Below are positions 17,965 through 30,400 of a stretch of DNA of 64,000 bases, piece after piece. Position numbers and translations under genes: made by a program. The notes beneath the pieces are model-generated. The model made no database searches. It was not told where the DNA came from and saw only the letters and a program-made list of their open reading frames with translations. The DNA comes from Melitaea cinxia (lineage: Eukaryota > Arthropoda > Insecta > Lepidoptera > Nymphalidae), in contig NC_059398.1 in NCBI RefSeq assembly GCF_905220565.1, forward strand, positions 7,215,177-7,279,176, in the 5' to 3' direction. Numbering within the stretch: the first letter of the stretch is position 1; each line of letters opens with the position of its first letter.

Positions 17965-19820
17965 TTATTTTTGTTGGCGTCCTGTCGTGTTGGCGCATTG
18001 GCGCGTTAGCACGTTGGCGCATTGGCGTGTTGGCGTGTTGGCGCATTGGCGTGTTGGCGTATTTGCGTGTTGGCGTGTTGGCGTATTGGCACATTGGCGT
18101 GTTGGCGTGTTGGCGTGTTGGCGTGTTCGCGTATTGGCGTGTTGGCGTGTTGGCGTATTGGCACACTGGCGTGTTGGCGTGTTGGCGCATTGGCGTGTTG
18201 GCGCATTGGCGTGTTGGCGAGTTGGCGTTTTGACATGTTGGCGTATTGGCGTATTGGGGTGTTGGCGTATTGGCGTATTGGCGTGTTGACGTGTTGGCGC
18301 ATTGGCGTGTTGGCATATTGGCGTGTTGGCATGTTGGCGTGTTGGACTGTTGGCGTGTTGGCGTGTTGGCGTGTTGGCGTATTGGCGTGTTGGCGTGTTG
18401 GACTGTTGGCGTGTTGGCACATTGGCGTGTTGGCGTGTTGGCATATTGGCGTATTGGCGTGTTGGCGCATTGGCGTGTTGGCGTATAGGCGTGTTGGCGT
18501 ATTGGCGTATTGGCACAATGGCGTGTTGGCACATTGGCGTATTGGCGTGTTGGCGTGTTGGCGCATTGGTGTGTTGGCGTGTTGGACTGTTGGCGTGTTG
18601 GCGTATTGGTGTGTTGGCGTGTTGGCGTGATGGCGTATTGGCACATTGGCGTGTTGGCGTATTTGCGTGTTGGCGTATTGGCGTATTGGGGTGTTGGCGT
18701 ATTGGCGTATTGGCGTTTTGACGTGTTGGCGCATTGGCGTGTTGGCATATTGGCGTGTTGGCATGTTGGCGTGTTGGAATGTTGGCGTGTTGGCGTGTTG
18801 GCGTATTGGCGTGTTGGCGTGTTGGACTGTTGGCGTGTTGGCACATTGGCGTGTTGGCGTGTTGGCATATTGGCGTATTGGCGTGTTGGCGCATTGGCGT
18901 GTTGGCGTATAGGCGTGTTGGCGTATTGGCACATTGGCGTGTTGGCGTGTTGGCGCATTGGCGTATTGGCGTGTTGGCGCATTGGCGTGTTGGCGTATTT
19001 GCGTGTTGGCGTGTTGGCGTATTGGCACATTGGCGTGTTGGCGTATTTGCGTGTTGGCGTGTTGGCGTATTGGCACATTGGCGTGTTGGCGTGTTGGCGT
19101 GTTCGCGTATTGGCGTGTTGGCGTGTTGGCGTATTGGCACACTGGCGTGTTGGCGTGTTGGCGCATTGGCGTGTTGGCGCATAGGCGTGTTGGCGAGTTG
19201 GCGTTTTGACATGTTGGCGTATTGGCGTATTGGGGTGTTGGCGTATTGGCATATTGGCGTGTTGACGTGTTGGCGCATTGGCGTGTTGGCATATTGGCGT
19301 GTTGGCATGTTGGCGTGTTGGACTGTTGGCGTGTTGGCGTGTTGGCGTGTTGGCGTGTTGGCGTATTGGCGTGTTGGCGTGTTGGACTGCTGGCGTGTTG
19401 GCACATTGGCGTGTTGGCGTATTGGCGTATTGGCACATTGGCGTGTTGGCGCATTGGCGTATTGGCGTGTTGGCGTGTTGGCGCATTGGTGTGTTGGCGT
19501 GTTGGACTGTTGGCGTGTTGGCGTATTGGTGTGTTGGCGTGTTGGCGTGATGGCATATTGGCACATTGGCGTGTTGGCGTATTTGCGTGTTGGCGTGTTG
19601 GCGTATTGGCACATTGGCGTGTTGGCGTGTTCGCGTATTGGCGTGTTGGCGTGTTGGCGTATTGGCACACTGGCGTGTTGGCGTGTTGGCATGTTGGCGT
19701 GTTGGACTGTTGGCGTGTTGGCGTGTTGGCGTATTGGCGTATTGGCGTATTGGGGTGTTGGCGTATTGGCGTATTGGCGTGTTGACGTGTTGGCGCATTG
19801 GCGTGTTGGCATATTGGCAT
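17965..19820. repeat. 8-bp-unit minisatellite (GGCGTGTT family), ~1.85 kb
   Basis: About 230 copies of an 8-bp unit occur: GGCGTGTT with variants GGCGTATT, GGCGCATT, GGCACATT, GGCATATT, GGCATGTT and GGACTGTT. Neither strand of the unit contains a stop codon. Because 3 units equal 24 bp, all six frames are open and give 8-residue repeats (plus: ACWRVGVL type; minus: QHANTPTR type), with raw ORFs of more than 600 codons. These are not genes. A rare variant, TTGGGG, recurs at 18254, 18686, 19230 and 19750, at distances of 432, 544 and 520 bp, all multiples of 8. That indicates higher-order duplication of whole blocks. Confidence 0.95.
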
Positions 19821-19859
19821 ACATTTTAAATATCAAGCATCTTACTTCAAAAACATAGA

Positions 19860-20055
19860 ACTTTCGTACAAACTTCCAACCCCCGTTTTACCCCCTTAGG
19901 GGTCGACTTTCATAAAATCCGTTCTTAGCGGATGTCTACGCTCTATAAGGAACCTACCTGCCAAATTTCAAGTTTCTAGGTGTTATAGTTTCGGAGATTT
20001 CGTGATGCATTCATTTCTTAGTGATGCACCTTTCGCTTTTATATATATTATTATA
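19860..20055 (+). repeat. RTE-type repeat fragment
   Basis: ACCCCCTTAGGGGTCGACTT ... TTTCAAGTTTCTAGGTGTTA ... TTTCGCTTTTATATATATTA is a familiar insect RTE-type 3' layout. It lies immediately right of the minisatellite. Confidence 0.45.
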
Positions 20056-20149
20056 GATATACGTTCGAATTGAAAACACTCCACCTTTTTTTAAAATCAG
20101 TAAAAAAAGATTAGGGTGGTAAAATAACTTATTATTATAAAATTTTGTT

Positions 20150-20640
20150 TACGGATGAGCAATATTTTAACAAACAAAATGACCGCATTTATGCTCAAAG
20201 CTCTAAGGAAACATCCCAATTAGTCAACAAAGTACAATGTGGGCATTAACCGAATTCAGAGATAGTTTTGGTGGGGTGTTAGCTATAAAGAAGTAGCTGA
20301 ACCATATTTTTGTAAAAAGGTATCAAAACATCGGCACAAGTGTATCAAGATACCATTCTTGAGAAGATAGTTAAGTATCTTAACAATATCATGTTCAATA
20401 ACCAAGAATGACCCTTTTAACAAGACTCGGCGCCGGGTCAGAAAGTTCGATCCGCCCAATCTTTGTTAGAAACCAACGTTCCGGACTTCATCAGAGCTGA
20501 AGACTGGCCGTCATCTAGTCCCGATCTTAATCTGCTAGATTATGATTTATGGTAAATTTTAGAGAGTATGGCTTGCTCTAAGTGCCATGACAATTCGGAG
20601 TTCCTAAAACAATCCGAATCACTTCTTACACAGTTCTTCT
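20150..20640 (+). pseudogene. Decayed Tc1/mariner-superfamily transposase fragment
   Basis: Conceptual pieces in more than one frame read like a Tc1/mariner transposase C-terminus: a PFQQD-like block near 20410 (damaged), then NVPDFIRAEDWPS-SPDLN-LDYDLW around 20480-20560, and ESMACSKCHDN up to about 20600. The D-W-P-S-x-S-P-D-L-N-x-x-D motif is the hallmark around the third catalytic acidic residue. Several stops and frameshifts are present and no TIRs were found, so it is a dead relic. Confidence 0.65.
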
Positions 20641-20737
20641 TTTTTGATCTATAAATGACATTGCAATTTTTTTTGAAAAATAGCTTCGGATACTATCCAT
20701 AAAGTTAGATTTCAAACAGACAAATCTATATTACCAA

Positions 20738-21050
20738 CTAGCTGTGCCCATGACTTCGTCCGAGTGGAATAGTGACTTTGGACAGCAATTTCGGATATAT
20801 CTTTTGGTTTAAATTGGATTATAAACACTGACGTTTGGGTATTTACATGTTCAACGTGATTCTTCAAATTGACATAACTTTTTTATTCGTGAACCGATCG
20901 ACATGAAACATTGAAACACTATATGTTAAGTGAAGCTTACCACAATATATTGTTTATTGAAAACCACATCTAAATCGGATAATCCGTTTCTGAGATTAGT
21001 GTGCACAAACTCACAGACAAACAGAGAAAAATTCTAGTAATCATTGTTTT
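20738..21050 (+). repeat. RTE/SINE-type repeat ('ctagctgtgcccatgacttcgtc')
   Basis: CTAGCTGTGCCCATGACTTC opens a segment with 'gtgaaccgatcgacatgaaa' and 'aaatcggataatccgtttctg', ending in ACAGACAAACAGAGAAAAAT. This is the typical arrangement of short RTE-derived insect repeats. Confidence 0.5.
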
Positions 21051-21401
21051 GGCTGCTATTTGCGTTGATAAAAGTTCCAATAAATTGTTTCTTTAATATA
21101 TTCTATGTACAGACAGTGATCCGTTACATTTTGATTATATGTTTATTGACGTTGCAACGCTACGATTCCATCAATTGATATAAAGAAGAAGAGAAACTCA
21201 TAAAAGTAATAGTTTTTTTTTTTTTATAGGGTATCAAAAAATAAAATTATTTCTTAATTTTTTTAAATTTATTAATATTAATTATTATTACAAAAGTTTT
21301 GCAGTCTTTCAAAATTAAAACAATCTTACACTATAATATAAATTTAAGGTATATTCTACTGATTCTTTATACTTAAGTAATATTAGAGTATTTTATTACT
21401 A

Positions 21402-24400
21402 TTATACTTTTAACGGTTTCAATTGTTCCGATTTTTGAGCAGTACTATCCTTAGATCCAAAACATTTAGCTTCTTCTAGTGTTTCAGGTAGTTTAGCATT
21501 TAATGTTTCTGGTAAAATGAATGCTGCTACGAAACCGAACAATGATGTTGCTGCCAATATAAAACCTGGTATTCTTGGGTCATATCGTCGTCCCTGTAAA
21601 TTACATGAGCGATTATTGAATTTGTTTTACAATTCATTACAGTTTAATGCTAGGTGTGCATAGAGTAACTACACTTTAACTATAGCGTAAAATAACTAAC
21701 TGTATTTTTTACATTTCCGTCTTTCGAAATGAAAAGGAAACGCGCAATATTAGATAATTTGCTTACACCAATCAATTTCTAATTATTATTTACTTTATTT
21801 AGGTATTTCTATTGGAGTAATTCGTTTCAATGATAAGAATTCAGGGGGTGGAGCTTACAAACCATCTGCCAATGATATACTTGTCTCTCGTTCTATCTCA
21901 TTACGTTTGTGCAAACAATTGCTTGTTCAATTTGTATTTAGTCGATAGGAAAATTAAAAAAAAAAATTATATAGCTTAACACCAAAAACTTAGTATAATA
22001 ATATAAAAGTAATATTGCTATTTGTCTAGTTAGTAATTTTGTAGTTTTTTTTTTCGTACACAGTTTTGTAGTCACAGCTAATTGCGTCAACGACTAAGCA
22101 AATTTACGTTCGATCCTTAGTTTAGAGTTATATCTTATGTTGATTTTGTGTATTAAGTAATGGAAATAAAGTTATGGAAAAGTCGTTTTTACTAACTAGC
22201 AGATAAATAATATGACAAATCTTACCAAGTACATAACAAAAGGAATAGCGGCGGAGACTATCCCTGCTATTACATTTCCAAATGCCATTCCTGATTGTCG
22301 TAGACAGGTTGGGTAAAATTCCATAGTCAATAAATTAAGAACAAAAACTGTAATAATTGTTGATAGCCTGGCAATAATATTGATTGCACTTCCGACCCAC
22401 CATTCCCGAATTAAGCCTCCAGTACCTAAAATAAAACAGTAAATCAAGACAAAGCGTCTGTAAAGCGCGTGTATCTGACGTGCTCGTGTTTTTATAACAA
22501 TCGATTTTTTTACCAATCTGATTAGCTGCCCTAGACTTCGACACTATATAAAAGGCTCAAGTATGGTTGGAGTACCACAAGGTGCAAGGCTACTCCCATT
22601 ATGTTATTCTAATACTCTCCAGTCAAAAATCCCCAGTAGGGGTCCCCTACCATTATTGTTACATGTGTTAATTGACATAACTAAAAACTATTGAACCAAT
22701 AATTTTTTTTTATAACTTTTAAAAAATTGACTTTATTTATACAAAATATTATACATATTTACAATTCCACGCGGACATGATTTATACCAAAACTATCTGT
22801 AAATATTTAGTTCTTAAGTTGTGAATTGTAAATATGTATAATATTTTGTATAAATAACCAATAATTGAATTGATAATGAGTTTTAGGAGTAATTTAAAAT
22901 TTCACGATTTTCATGGAATAAAAATGTATTTTGACTATTCCGCATAATTTTATAATTTTGCTTTTATAAAATATCAGACAAAACATTATGTAATTGTAGA
23001 AAAAATTTATTTGGTTCGCAATATTTACATATAATTTTAAAAAGTTGCATGTATCAATGTGTCATTAAGAAATTGAATAATAATGTAAAAAAAATAATTA
23101 TTACAATTTTTAACTTACTGTTTTCTCTAATAATGACAGTTGTCCACATAACAGCTAAAACACTGATTGAAGTAATTCCAGTATACCGACGGCCGATACG
23201 ATCAGAAAGCCAAGCTGCTAAATATATAGAAGGAATCTCTGCCAAGGCTTGTAAAGCGAAATCTAGAAATGGATTGCTATCTGTTCTTTCACCTGAGCTC
23301 ATTACCAGATATGTATAGCTCAACGAAGCCGCCATCCTACAGACAAAAAAAAAAAAACAATTTTATAACAACAAAATTTAAACAATGCAATTTTTAGTCG
23401 ATTGTTTGAGTTATACTCACCAAATTACGGCTTGTAAGATGGTATTCAATGCAAGTCGTCTTGAAGAGAACAATGAAAACACTCCGAAAACTTGAGGTTT
23501 TTCCTCCGCTTCTTCAATTAGGCTCATCATAAGTTTTTCTGTGTTAGCTTCCATGTTTTTATTATTAGTTTTAGCTATCTTCTTGAGTATTATTAAGGAC
23601 TCCTCTACTCTACCTTGACTATACAACCACCGAGGGGATTCGATTACTTTCCTAGAAATTAAATGAACATTTAATACGACGCTGTTTAACAAAAAAAAAG
23701 TAATTTTAAAGTCACGGCTACTTACCAGGACATAATTACAAAAGGAATAAGTGGAGCTGTCGTAACTATAAGAAATAGCTTCCAATCTCGTGCCCACCAC
23801 ATAAAAAGAGGCGTTAAAAATATTCCAAAGCTGCTCGCTACTAATCGTAACCTAACGATAGCTGATCCACGATTTACAGAAGACATTTCTAGACATATTA
23901 TCGATACAGTTTGTAAAGCTGTTGTAGATGGAAAACTAGCAATTAAACAACCAATAAAAAATATAATATATGAATTTCCTCCCATTAGGGAGATGAACCG
24001 TCCTACTAACAGCATTGTTGTTGTAATTATATACGTGTAACGACGACCATATCTGTAAAATAAAAAAAAACTTTTTAATTTCAAATATTATTATTTTAGG
24101 TGAATAAAGGATAAAAATAACTTTAATAACAATTAGAACACTTAAACTAATGTAAACATTATTGTGATTTTTCAGTGTATTTAGGGTAAAAAAAAGGTTT
24201 ATTGCATTAGAATACGAGTTAACATCTTTTGACAAATGTTGATTCTACAAAAAAAAAATTAATCATTGTTATTGCACATAGATTCATACCAGAAAATTCG
24301 TGAGTGGACGATACTTCTGTTTTGATGTTTGATATATGGCTTAGAAAAAGTTGAAAATTATGAAAATCGACTGTGGGAGATAGAATGAATCAGAGAACTA

Positions 24401-25177
24401 AAGACTATTTATCTGAGAAGTAATATTTTAATACGATTATAGAATTCTTCTATCGTGGCGGAACCAAAAACATAATATTATTAAACAATACTTACACGTC
24501 ACTAAACCACCCGAAAAATATAGATCCGACAACCTCTGCTAATTTCGTGTACATTAATACGCTTACACCATTCATTTCTTTGTCGCAAACCCAATTGTTT
24601 TCAGATGTCACTGTTGTTTCGTACCAAGTCTTGTCATACGTATATTCAAGACAGGCTGAAATAAAAGATAAGATCATATTGTTGCCTTTACTCTACAAAG
24701 AAATGGTTAAATAATTAAACTCGTTAAGTAAAATACAAAAATGCACTTGTGTACTTACCCTTTGTTTCATTACTTTTGTAGGGATCGACATACATAGAGC
24801 AACTATCGAACTGAAGTTCGCCTATAACATTTTCATACCTAAAAAGGATGATAACAAATATTGTTAAAATTAAATTTAACTTAAAATATTATAAGCAAAA
24901 ACTAAAAGATAGTACTTAGTTTATCCTACCTTGGTATATTCCTTATTCTCCAGTCTATTTCACTAATATTTTGCGGTTTTTCTGGAATTTTACATTCGTG
25001 AGGCGTAACTGTGAGCGCCAAAAGAATGTTTAGGAACACTACCATGAAAATTACTACAAATGCTATGTGATAAATGAAATCATAACGATTTTGATATTTA
25101 TTTTCATTCCCGATTTCGGATAGGGCACGGTCGTAAACGTTGTCCATGTTTGTGAGGTAATGGAGACGATCTAACAC
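21402..25177 (-). CDS. Organic-cation-transporter-like MFS protein (SLC22 type), complete, 8 coding exons
   Basis: Coding exons on the minus strand, 5' to 3': 25177-24930, 24838-24759, 24655-24496, 24052-23726, 23651-23421, 23336-23119, 22425-22226, 21593-21402. All introns are GT...AG and the phases agree. The sum is 1656 nt, that is 551 aa plus stop TAA, normal for SLC22 carriers, which move organic ions across the plasma membrane. Features: TM1 (IAFVVIFMVVFLNILLALTV); a large extracellular loop with four Cys and sequons NIS and NET; MFS signature GWFSDVYGRRYT across an exon junction; ESPRWLYSQGRVEES before the central loop; MEFYPTCLRQSG; and LPETLNAKLPETLEEA near the C-terminus. Substrate unknown. 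The ATG at 25177 is only ~30 nt below a TATA-like box; the ATG at 25147 (MDNVYD) may be the true start, giving 541 aa. A fragment of exon 7 is duplicated at 14086-14240. Confidence 0.93.
21594..22225 (-). other. Intron 7 of the transporter gene
   Basis: This is a 632-bp AT-rich intron with donor at 22225 and acceptor at 21594-21595. I see no nested gene. Confidence 0.75.
22733..22857. repeat. Foldback element with perfect 35-bp arms in transporter intron 6
   Basis: TTATTTATACAAAATATTAT... (22733-22767) is the exact reverse complement of 22823-22857; a 55-bp spacer separates them. AACCAATAATT occurs just left (about 22702-22712) and directly right (about 22856-22866), a possible target-site duplication. 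The spacer contains ATTCCACGCGGACATG, which resembles an RTE repeat end. It looks like a short MITE-like insertion in the intron, with no coding content. Confidence 0.75.
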
Positions 25178-25198
25178 TTTCTACGATTTTGGTAGTCT

Positions 25199-25210
25199 TA
25201 TATATATAAT
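25199..25210 (-). promoter_or_regulatory. TATA-like box of the transporter gene
   Basis: On the minus strand ATTATATATATA (25210-25199) lies just upstream of the first coding exon. A start site ~30 nt downstream would fall near 25180, almost on the first ATG (25177), and would favour the second ATG at 25147. The AT-rich background weakens the call. Confidence 0.4.
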
Positions 25211-25540
25211 TTGCAGATAGTTGTATTAGTTTAGTTTTCTTCGTCACTGCTACTATCATACTATTTTATTTGCGATTTCTTTATCTCATGCAAATATAGG
25301 TACTTAACCTATTTATAAACAATATGTAAATAGTATTTTGTGACGTGATAAATGTGACTTGTTTCTTTCCTTTACTTTTACTTTAATAAAAATTCCATAG
25401 CATATTTTATTTCAATACTCACATTAACAATTTTTAAAAGTCAAAAGATAATTTTGTGAACAAAAACTAACAAATGTGCAGAAATATAAAAAAGTAGATT
25501 TTTTTTAATTATAAGAGATACTAAACGGCATTTGTAAAAT
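25211..25540. other. Upstream region of the transporter gene
   Basis: AT-rich with no ORF. It probably holds 5' regulatory sequence of the minus-strand gene; no specific factor site is evident. Confidence 0.4.
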
Positions 25541-25542
25541 TT

Positions 25543-25607
25543 AATTTGTTTTATATAAGTATATAAAACAAATTTAATTTGTTTTATATAAGTATATAAA
25601 ACAAATT
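25543..25607. repeat. Two tandem copies of a 32-bp palindrome
   Basis: Each unit is AATTTGTTTTATATA, AG, TATATAAAACAAATT: perfect 15-bp arms around a 2-bp centre. The two copies follow one another with a one-base spacer. It may form a cruciform, or be a pair of nested MITE remnants. Confidence 0.7.
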
Positions 25608-25619
25608 AATAAATATATC

Positions 25620-26815
25620 ATTCAAATAAAGCATTTCACCAAAATGGTTTCATACCGTTAGAGGAAACGAAAAATTATTAAATAAATAATATGTACGATT
25701 TTATTTTTGTGTTACCCACACATTAGGAATTCTAATTATTCAAAATATATTCGATACCAAATATATTTCGATATTCAAAAATGTTTATGATTAAATAAAA
25801 ATTCAGCATAAACAAACAAAATTGTTAATTTTTTTATTTTATAATTGTATATATTTAAGAAATGACTAGAAGTCGTTGCAATCTTTAAAATTTACATTTT
25901 AATGTTTAAATTTAGAATAATCACATTATCATATGTTTACTTTGGTGACAATCTTAAATTTATAAGCTATGGAAAAGCCGCTAAGTGCGACTTGAACTCA
26001 CAACGAAGATTCCGTATCACCATACATTATTAAAAATACAAAAGTTTTCTAACAGTGCCATAAAAAAATTACTAAAGACAGTAAGTCTTCTTTACTAATC
26101 ATACTACTTACTTATGAGTACTTATTATGAATTATTATCTTATTTTTTATTTTTTCTGTAAAATATATTTAAATGTATTTAAGTATGGCCATTAAATAGT
26201 TACGTGGCAAACTGGAAGATAGACAACTCAAAACAGAATAGTCTTCGTAATATTGCTCATTAGTACCCTAATAAAACGGATCCCAGCTAGGGTGTACGCA
26301 AAATAAACGTCGTAATAAAAACATTTATTTAAATATTTATAGCCAACACGTGATTATTAATTTAAGTATTAAAATGTAAATCAAATAAAGTGAAACAATA
26401 TATTACTCGTATCTTAAGTATACACCAATACAATAAATCTGAGAGCTTATGTTTGTTTGTTTGATTCTTTTCATGAGCTATTTTTAAAAAGTCTGCTGAG
26501 AAAGGTCAAAGACTACAAAATATTACACAACTTGTACAAACACATACGATTAGAAAAGTACCATAGGTAATTAATGTGGGTGAAACCCGTAAATATAGTA
26601 CTATATCGAAATAATATATTTCTTATTTTAGTATGCGCTTTTTTTTGGGGAGGTATATATGTAACGAAGCCGTTCTTACCAATTGTATAAGGTATTCTAA
26701 AAATTATTTGAACCTATGTATAGTAATTGCTTAAAATTAAAAGTAATTGCAATATTTCTAACAAGGCATTCCAATTCAAATTCGTGTCATATCATCAGCA
26801 CTGCCTTAAATAAAA
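25620..26815. other. AT-rich intergenic region without a gene
   Basis: No supported coding sequence, RNA gene or element end was seen in this ~1.2-kb stretch. Confidence 0.5.
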
Positions 26816-26817
26816 TG

Positions 26818-27145
26818 CTGTGTGGTTACGGCAATAAGAATATCGCCACCCCCTCTCTTCCCGTGGGTGTGGTAAGAGGCGACTAAGGGATAACACAGTT
26901 CCACTACCACCTTGGAACTTAAAAAGCCGACCGATGGCGGAATAACCATCTATCTGCTGGGTTTGAAATACACAGGCCGAAGACGAGCAGCAGCGTCTTC
27001 CATGCGATAAAGCCACCATTGCGGTCACCAACCCGACTGCCCAGTGTGGTGACTATGTGCAAAACACATGAGTTCACTCCATTTTTGGCGCGAACTTGTG
27101 GAGGCCTACGTCCAGCAGTGGACTGTATTAGGCTGGAGTGAGTAA
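26818..27145 (+). repeat. Repeat E (SINE-like), near-complete copy
   Basis: It opens GCTGTGTGGTTACGGCAATA and ends GTCCAGCAGTGGACTGTATT. The internal 'gtaagaggcgactaagggat' block is shared with 13985-14085 and 37920-38258. The open frame in it (26795-27031, minus) is not a gene. Probably a non-autonomous repeat mobilised by an RTE-type LINE, because the 'gtccagcagtggactg' end is shared with RTE 3' ends. Confidence 0.65.
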
Positions 27146-27154
27146 TATATATTA

Positions 27155-27385
27155 ATTAGCTGTCCCCGCAAACGTTATTTTGCCATATACATGTTATTAA
27201 CCCCCTTAATCCCCCACCCCCCACCACTTATAACTTAGGGGTACGAAAAATAGATGTTGGCCGATTCTCAGAACTACCCGATATGCACGCAAAGTTTTAT
27301 AAAAATCGGTCCGGATCGGTTTTGTAAAATGATAATTATTATACTTATTTATTGCGAATTATTCGCATGGGTATAGCTAGTATTT
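27155..27385 (+). repeat. RTE-type short repeat ('ttagctgtccccgcaaacgtt')
   Basis: TTAGCTGTCCCCGCAAACGT ... AACCCCCTTAATCCCCC ... ATTATTCGCATGGGTATAGC mirrors the copy at 15856-16020. Confidence 0.5.
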
Positions 27386-27419
27386 CTATATTATTATTAC
27401 TATTTTATATTTTATATTC

Positions 27420-30400
27420 TGTCCAGAGGGTGGGGCCACTAGATATCTATCCGATAACTGGTTGGAACCGCTACGGGTACGCGACCCCGGACTACTCTAG
27501 CTGCTAGTGTCACACACCCCTCCCCGTGATCCGTGGCACTGGTATCCGTAACCCCAGATCCTTCTCTCACATAAATCCTTCTCACCTATCCTTCTTCTTA
27601 CCTTGAATTTCCCAAGGAGGGTTGATGTCAGGCAGGCGGCCGGTCGTAAAATATACAAGCCAAATCACATCACAACATGAGCTTGGGAATTAGAGTATGC
27701 GATAATGCTAGGGCGTACCCCACAGGCGCCGCGCAGATGCAGCACCCGGCGTCTGTGGGAAATGGACAAGGGTTGCTGCTCCAGGGACGGGGGCAGCGTA
27801 AGAGGCGAGTCCAGGAGGTGAGCTTGAGGATTGCCAGTTGGAATGTGGGTACGATGACTGGGAGAGGACGAGAGCTAGCAGATGTTTTGGAAAGGAGACG
27901 GATAAATATAGCGTGCTTGCAGGAGACGAAGTGGAAGGGACAGAGAGCAAGAGAAATAGGGGCGGGTTATAAGTTTTATTATTGCGGCTGTGATGGGAAA
28001 AGAAATGGCGTAGGTATAGTGTTAGATAGAGAGCTCCAGAACAAGGTGATGGATGTGAAAAGAGTGAATGATAGAGTTATTGCAGTAAAACTGTTGATTG
28101 AAGACTCGGTTTTAAATGTCGTTAGTGTGTATGCGCCGCAAACGGGATGCGATGACAGTATGAAAGAAAGATTTTGATGCGGTAATAATGAAAGTACCAG
28201 AGTGTGAGGAAATATACATTGGGGGGGACTTTAATGGACATGTGGGAAGGATGAATGACGGGTATGAGAGGGTGCATAGGGGCAGAGGTTACGGAGTTAG
28301 GAACCGAGACGGTGAAGCTCTACTTGAAGCAGCCTTGGCCTTTGACTTAGCAATAGCCAACACATTCTATCAAAAACGGGAACAACACCTTATCACATAC
28401 CGTAGTGGTCTACACTCTACCCAAATTGACTACATTCTTTTAAGAAGAAACAGGCTAAAATCGGCCAAGGACTGCAAGATAATACCGAGTGAGAGTCTCG
28501 TCTCCCAGCATAGGCTACTGCTCCTGGACTTAACTCTGAAAGTTCAGAGTTTAAATAAGAGCCCGAAGCCCCCAGTTAGAACGAAATGGTACAGATTGGA
28601 TGATAGGGAGGTGGCTGCAGAATTCCGGGAAAGAGTGGTTGGTAAAATGATAGAGATGGGAGATATGGTGGGGATGGGAGTAAACGAGTGCTGGAGTGAG
28701 ATGGCAACGTGGGTGCGAAGTGTGGCAAGGGATGTCTTAGGGGAAACGAAAGGGAAAAGGAAGATAGAGAAGGATACATGGTGGTGGAATGAGGAAGTAC
28801 AGACGATTTTGAAAGAAAAGAAGAATGCTTTCAAAGAATGGAAAAGAGTGGAAGATGGAAATGACAGAGAAAAGAAAATAAAAAGATCAGATTACCAAAA
28901 CATTAAAAAGAAGGCTAAGAAAGCAGTCGCTATCGCAAGGGCCAAGGCTCAAGATAAGTTGTATCATTTTTTAGAGAGCCCACAAGGTCAAAAAAATATT
29001 TTTAGAATATCAAGAGAGAGAGAGATGAATGCAAGAGATGTAAATCATATGAAATGTATAAAAGACGAAGCGGGGAAGATTTTGACGGACGATGAGGAAA
29101 TAAAAGAACGCTGGAAGAGATACTTTAATAACTTGATGAATGAAGAAAATGAATGGAGCGGAGTGTTAGAAAATGTACGAAGTAATGAAGAAATGGTGAA
29201 AGAGGTAAGTATAGAGGAAGTGAAGATGGCAGTGCAGAGTATGAAGAATGGGAAAGCAGTTGGGCCAGATGGTATACCAGCGGAAGTATGGAAGTTTTTG
29301 AAGGCGGATGGATGGAAGTGGCTGACTTTATTTTTCAATAAGTTGCTGCAAGAAGAGGTCATACCCGAGGAATGGTGCTACAGTTCACTGGTGCCCATTT
29401 TTAAAAATAAAGGTGACATACAAGACTGCAGCAGCTATCGGGGAATAAAGCTCATGTCACATAGTATGAAGATATGGGAGAAAGTGATAGCGCGACGAAT
29501 GAGAGAAGAATGTGAGGTCACACAGAACCAATTTGGATTTATGCTGGGCCGGGGAACTACGGACGCCATATTTGCACTCCGCCAACTCTGCGAAAAATAT
29601 CGACTCGCACAAAAAGACCTACATATGGTGTTCGTAGATCTGGAAAAGGCTTACGATAGGGTCCCCCGTAAGGTTCTGTGGTGGGCTATGAAAGGGAAAG
29701 GAGTGCCAGAGAAGTATGTACGACTTGTTCAGGTGATGTATGATAGAGCTAGCACTCACGTCCGGTCCGAAGCCGGGGTAACTGACAAGTTCAGTGTGGC
29801 TGTAGGTTTGCACCAGGGGTCGGCTTTAAGCCCGTATCTATTCTTCCTGGTAATGGATGTTCTAACATCAGACATACAGGAGGAAGCACCCTGGTTGTAT
29901 GCTGTTTGCTGACGACGTTGTTCTTGTCGGAGATAATGTCCTTGAGGTACAGAGCAGACTGGGAAAATGGCAGGAAAGACTGGAGGGCGCGGGATTGAGG
30001 ATAAGTAGGTCTAAAACCGAGCACTTGTTCTGCGATTTCAGCGGTTCGTCCGGTTTTTCCCATATTGCCTTGGATGGTGTATCCCTACCAGTCTGCTCCG
30101 ACTCCCGCTACCTTGGGTCATTAATACAAAATGACGGCAACATAGACCGTGACGTGAAAAATAGAATAAATGCGGGATGGATGAAATGGCGACAGGTCTC
30201 TGGAACAGCTTGTGATCCACGAATGCCCCTTAAACTTAAGGGGAAAATCTATAAAACGATCATAAGACCTGTCGTAATGTATGGATCGGAATGTTGGGCA
30301 ACAAAAGTGACGGATGAAAGAAGAGTGCACGCAGCCGAGATGAGAATGCTAAGATGGATGTGTGGAGTAACGAGGAAAGATCGGATTAGAAATGAGTATA

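Noticed and set aside
17888..19858. Long ORFs of 200-640 codons on both strands
   Set aside because: They are translations of the stop-free 8-bp minisatellite in all six frames (QHANTPTR and ACWRVGVL type repeats), not genes.
26795..27031. 78-codon minus-strand ORF, with a similar one at 37930-38136
   Set aside because: Both are translations of repeat E copies.
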